NCBI GenBank assembly: GCA_003485185.1
Contig: DNAS01000139.1
Span: 1,850 to 9,206, forward strand
Origin: Phycisphaerales bacterium
Lineage (GTDB): Bacteria > Planctomycetota > Phycisphaerae > SM23-33
Length of the DNA stretch: 7,357 nucleotides
Direction: 5' to 3'
The position numbers and the translations under genes were made by a program. Positions 4,857 to 7,357 of this stretch are shown here, piece after piece; position 1 is the stretch's first letter; each line of letters opens with the position of its first letter. The notes under the pieces are model-generated. The model saw nothing but the letters and a program-made list of their open reading frames with translations, made no database searches and was not told where the DNA came from.

Positions 4857-6941
4857 ATGGGCGAGACGCTGACGTACAGGATTCTTCGCGAGCACCTGGT
4901 CGAGGGCGAACTGAAGGCCGGCAGCGAGATCGGAATCCGCATCGACCAGACGCTCACGCAGGACGCGACGGGCACGACGGCCTTCCTTCTGCTGGAGGCG
5001 ATGGGCATTCCGCGCGTGCGGACCGAGGTGTCGGTCAGCTACGTCGATCACAACATGAGCCAGTTCGGCCCAGAGAACCACAACGACCACCTGTATCTCC
5101 AGAGCATCGCCACGAAGCTCGGGGCGTACCACAGCCGGCCGGGCAACGGAATCTGCCACCAGGTTCACCTGGAGCGGTTCGGCCGGCCGGGGCGGACGCT
5201 GCTCGGTTCCGACAGCCACACGCCCACCGGCGGGGGCATCGGCATGATCGCCATCGGCGCCGGCGGCCTGGACGTTGCCGTCGCCATGGGCGGCGGGGCG
5301 TTCTACACCACCTGTCCGCGTGTCATCGGCGTGGAGCTGCGCGGCAAGCTGCGCCCGTGGGTGGCCGCCAAGGACATCATTCTGCGCCTCCTGAGCGTGC
5401 TGACGACGCGCGGGAACGTCGGCTGCGTGGTCGAATACTTCGGGCCGGGCGTGCGGAGCCTGCCCGTGCCCGCCCGCGCCACCTGCACCAACATGGGCGC
5501 GGAACTGGGCGTCACGACGAGCATCTTCCCGTCCGACGCGAAGACGAAGGAATTCCTCGTCGCCCAGGGGCGCGGCGGGCAGTTCGCAGCCCTGGCGGCC
5601 GACGACGACGCGAAGTACGACCGCATCGTCAAGAAGCTCCACGCGGAAAACGACGCCGCTGTCATCGCCAACATCCGCCGCTGGTGCGCCGACGTGACGG
5701 TGGGGGCCCCCGACGCGGCCGGGATGGCGGAGGTGTCCTTCGGGCGCATCGTCATCGACCTGGACAAGCTCGAGCCACTGGCGGCGGCGCCGTCCAGTCC
5801 GGACAACGTCGTGCCCGTGGCCGCCCAGAAGGGCATGAAGGTGGATCAGGTGCTTATCGGCTCGTGCACCAACTCCAGCTACCAGGACCTGATGCTCTGC
5901 ACGCGGGTGCTCAAGGGGCGGCACGTGCATCCGGACGTCGAGCTGGGCATCGCGCCGGGCAGTCGGCAGGTGCTGGCCATGCTCGCCGAAAACGGAGCGC
6001 TGGCGGAGTTCGTCCGCGCCGGGGCGCGGATCATCGAGAGCGCCTGCGGGCCGTGCATCGGGCAGGGGTTCTCGCCCGCCGACGGCGCGGTGACCCTGCG
6101 GACGTTCAACCGCAACTTCGCCGGGCGCACGGGCACCAAGGGCGACCGGTGCTACCTGGTGTCGCCCGAAACGGCCGTCGCCGCCGCCCTCACCGGGCAG
6201 TTCACTGACCCGCGCGAGCTGACGAAGAAACTGGGCATCGCCTGCCCTCGCGTCGCCATGCCGAAGAAGTTCCTCATCGACGACGAGATGCTTCAGCCGC
6301 CGCTGCCGCCGAAGAAGGCGCTCGGCGCGAAGATCGTCCGCGGCGCGACCATCGTCAAGCCGCCGGGCGGAGAGAAGCTGCCCGAGACGCTGCGCGGGCG
6401 GGTGATCCTCAAGGTGGGCGACAAGATCACCACCGATCACATCATGCCCGCAGGGACGTTCCTGAAGCACCGCTCCAACGTGCCGGTCTACGCGAAATAC
6501 GTCTTCCACTGCTTCAACGAGGATGGCGCGCCGACGTTCGCCGAGCGGGCGCTGGCGGTTAAGGCGGCGGGGCAAGCGGGCGTGATCGTCGCCGGCGACA
6601 GCTACGGGCAGGGCAGCTCGCGCGAGCACGCCGCCCTCTGCCCGATGTACCTGGGCGTCCGCGCGGTCATCGCCAAATCCCTGGAACGCATCCATGCCGC
6701 GAATCTCATCAACTTCGGCATTATCCCGTTGATGTTTGTGAATGAACCCGATTACGACGGCATCGACGCGGGCGACGCGCTATGCATCGTGAATGCCCGT
6801 CAGGCCATCGAATCGGGAAAACCTTTTAACGTTATCAACCAAACCAAGGCCAACACGTTTCAAGTGACCTGTTCGGCATCGGCCAGGCAAATCGGAATGC
6901 TTCTGGCCGGCGGCGCGCTCAATGTGCGCGGCAACACCTAA
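4857..6941 (+). CDS. acn: Aconitate hydratase, Aquifex-type
   Basis: A 694-residue [4Fe-4S] enzyme that isomerises citrate to isocitrate through cis-aconitate. The N-terminal stretch DQTLTQDATGT (30-40), PGNGICHQVHLERFG (95-109) and GSDSHTPTGGGIGM (117-130) is the aconitase signature. Cluster ligands are C337 (GSCTNSSYQD) and C397/C400 (SACGPCIGQG). The swivel domain carries DKITTDHIMPAG (522-533) and the catalytic serine loop YGQGSSREHA (583-592). Overall it follows the short putative 'Aquifex type' aconitase, usually about 640-660 residues; an extra ~40 residues lie around 257-298. The start at 4857 has GAAGGA (4845-4850) 6 nt upstream; an ATG at 4815 would add 14 residues without family similarity. 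From about residue 602 (nt 6660) onward base composition and codon choice shift sharply although the protein stays in frame and well conserved. It is followed after 24 bp by isocitrate dehydrogenase, the next TCA enzyme. Confidence 0.95.
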   Translation: MGETLTYRILREHLVEGELKAGSEIGIRIDQTLTQDATGTTAFLLLEAMGIPRVRTEVSVSYVDHNMSQFGPENHNDHLYLQSIATKLGAYHSRPGNGICHQVHLERFGRPGRTLLGSDSHTPTGGGIGMIAIGAGGLDVAVAMGGGAFYTTCPRVIGVELRGKLRPWVAAKDIILRLLSVLTTRGNVGCVVEYFGPGVRSLPVPARATCTNMGAELGVTTSIFPSDAKTKEFLVAQGRGGQFAALAADDDAKYDRIVKKLHAENDAAVIANIRRWCADVTVGAPDAAGMAEVSFGRIVIDLDKLEPLAAAPSSPDNVVPVAAQKGMKVDQVLIGSCTNSSYQDLMLCTRVLKGRHVHPDVELGIAPGSRQVLAMLAENGALAEFVRAGARIIESACGPCIGQGFSPADGAVTLRTFNRNFAGRTGTKGDRCYLVSPETAVAAALTGQFTDPRELTKKLGIACPRVAMPKKFLIDDEMLQPPLPPKKALGAKIVRGATIVKPPGGEKLPETLRGRVILKVGDKITTDHIMPAGTFLKHRSNVPVYAKYVFHCFNEDGAPTFAERALAVKAAGQAGVIVAGDSYGQGSSREHAALCPMYLGVRAVIAKSLERIHAANLINFGIIPLMFVNEPDYDGIDAGDALCIVNARQAIESGKPFNVINQTKANTFQVTCSASARQIGMLLAGGALNVRGNT

Positions 6942-7357
6942 ATAACTATCGATGGAGTATGACTCATGACCAAGAAGATTTCTGTAAAAACAACGCTCGT
7001 CGAGATGGACGGCGATGAAATGACCCGCATCATGTGGCAGATGGTGAAAGACAAGCTGCTCTTTCCCTATCTGGACATAAACATCGATTATTATGACCTG
7101 CATGTCAAACACCGCGACGACACGGACGATCAGGTCACTGTCGATTCCGCGCGCGCAACCATGAAATACGGCGTCGCGGTTAAATGCGCAACCATCACGC
7201 CCAATGAAGACCGCGTGAAAGAATACAATCTGAAGAAAGCCTGGAAAAGCCCCAACGGCACGATCCGCGCGATGCTCGACGGAACGGTTTTCCGCAAACC
7301 GATTCTGGTAAAAAACATCACACCCGGCGTCACGTCCTGGAAAAAACCCATCACCAT
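6660..7357. other. Region of lower GC starting inside acn
   Basis: By hand count, 6541-6660 is about 76% GC, 6661-6720 about 58%, 6721-6960 about 53% and 6961-7320 about 50%. In acn, G/C at third positions falls from roughly 93% (residues 520-601) to roughly 71% (602-694); the isocitrate dehydrogenase part is about 69%. The acn tail and icd therefore share one composition that differs from all upstream genes. Confidence 0.75.
6966..7357 (+). CDS. icd: NADP-dependent isocitrate dehydrogenase, N-terminal part (runs off window)
   Basis: The first 130 codons of the eukaryote-like (type II, homodimeric) isocitrate dehydrogenase, which oxidatively decarboxylates isocitrate to 2-oxoglutarate, normally with NADP. 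Diagnostic stretches are VEMDGDEMTRIMW (12-24), RDDTDDQVTVDSA (50-62), VKCATITPNEDRV (72-84) and KSPNGTIR (94-101). By alignment from memory with human IDH1, the isocitrate-binding residues T78, S95, N97, R101 and R110 are all present. The full protein is usually about 400 residues, so roughly two thirds lies beyond the window; the truncation is the window edge, not a mutation. GGAG (6954-6957) lies 8 nt before the ATG. Only 24 bp separate it from acn, so the two are almost certainly co-transcribed. Codon use is markedly less GC-rich than in all the genes upstream and matches only the last part of acn. Confidence 0.95.
   Translation, partial: MTKKISVKTTLVEMDGDEMTRIMWQMVKDKLLFPYLDINIDYYDLHVKHRDDTDDQVTVDSARATMKYGVAVKCATITPNEDRVKEYNLKKAWKSPNGTIRAMLDGTVFRKPILVKNITPGVTSWKKPIT

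Noticed and set aside
3852..6695. A 947-codon open frame on the minus strand running antisense through aconitase into the esterase gene
   Set aside because: Only its last 249 codons encode a recognisable protein. The rest mirrors high-GC coding sequence on the other strand, is rich in Arg, Ala, His and Pro, and begins just where the GC content drops.

Overview
The window is GC-rich bacterial DNA (third codon positions almost all G or C over most of its length) holding seven protein genes in four transcription units. No RNA gene, CRISPR array or insertion sequence was recognised. The gene content, the Aquifex-type aconitase and the short tandem repeats between genes would suit a member of the Planctomycetota or a related deep-branching phylum, but no phylogenetic marker is present, so this is a weak inference.

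Layout: (1) Positions 20-2046, minus strand: a two-gene unit with a flippase-like multi-pass membrane protein (UPF0104/AglD/MprF-C type) followed by a PilZ c-di-GMP receptor, behind a good promoter with a perfect TATAAT. (2) Positions 2232-3640, plus strand: a soluble orphan histidine kinase and then, after a 110-bp gap, an O6-alkylguanine-DNA methyltransferase (ogt). (3) Positions 3852-4601, minus strand: an alpha/beta-hydrolase esterase of the esterase D / FrmB / antigen 85 type, convergent with ogt across 211 bp of repeat-rich DNA. (4) From 4857 to the window edge, plus strand: aconitase followed 24 bp later by an NADP-type isocitrate dehydrogenase that runs off the end. These two genes encode consecutive TCA steps, citrate to isocitrate to 2-oxoglutarate.

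Two features deserve most attention. First, base composition changes abruptly inside the aconitase gene near 6660-6680: about 76% GC just before, about 53% in the last 220 bases, and about 50% in the isocitrate dehydrogenase. The reading frame and protein homology continue without a break, so the window is either a recombinant or horizontally acquired acn-icd junction or a chimeric assembly joined in a conserved gene. Second, four short tracts in the intergenic spaces carry degenerate tandem repeats with a 7- or 9-nt period, accompanied by hairpins, which look like one family of small dispersed repeats. No clear new multi-gene system was found; the flippase-PilZ pairing is the nearest thing to an uncharacterised functional unit.
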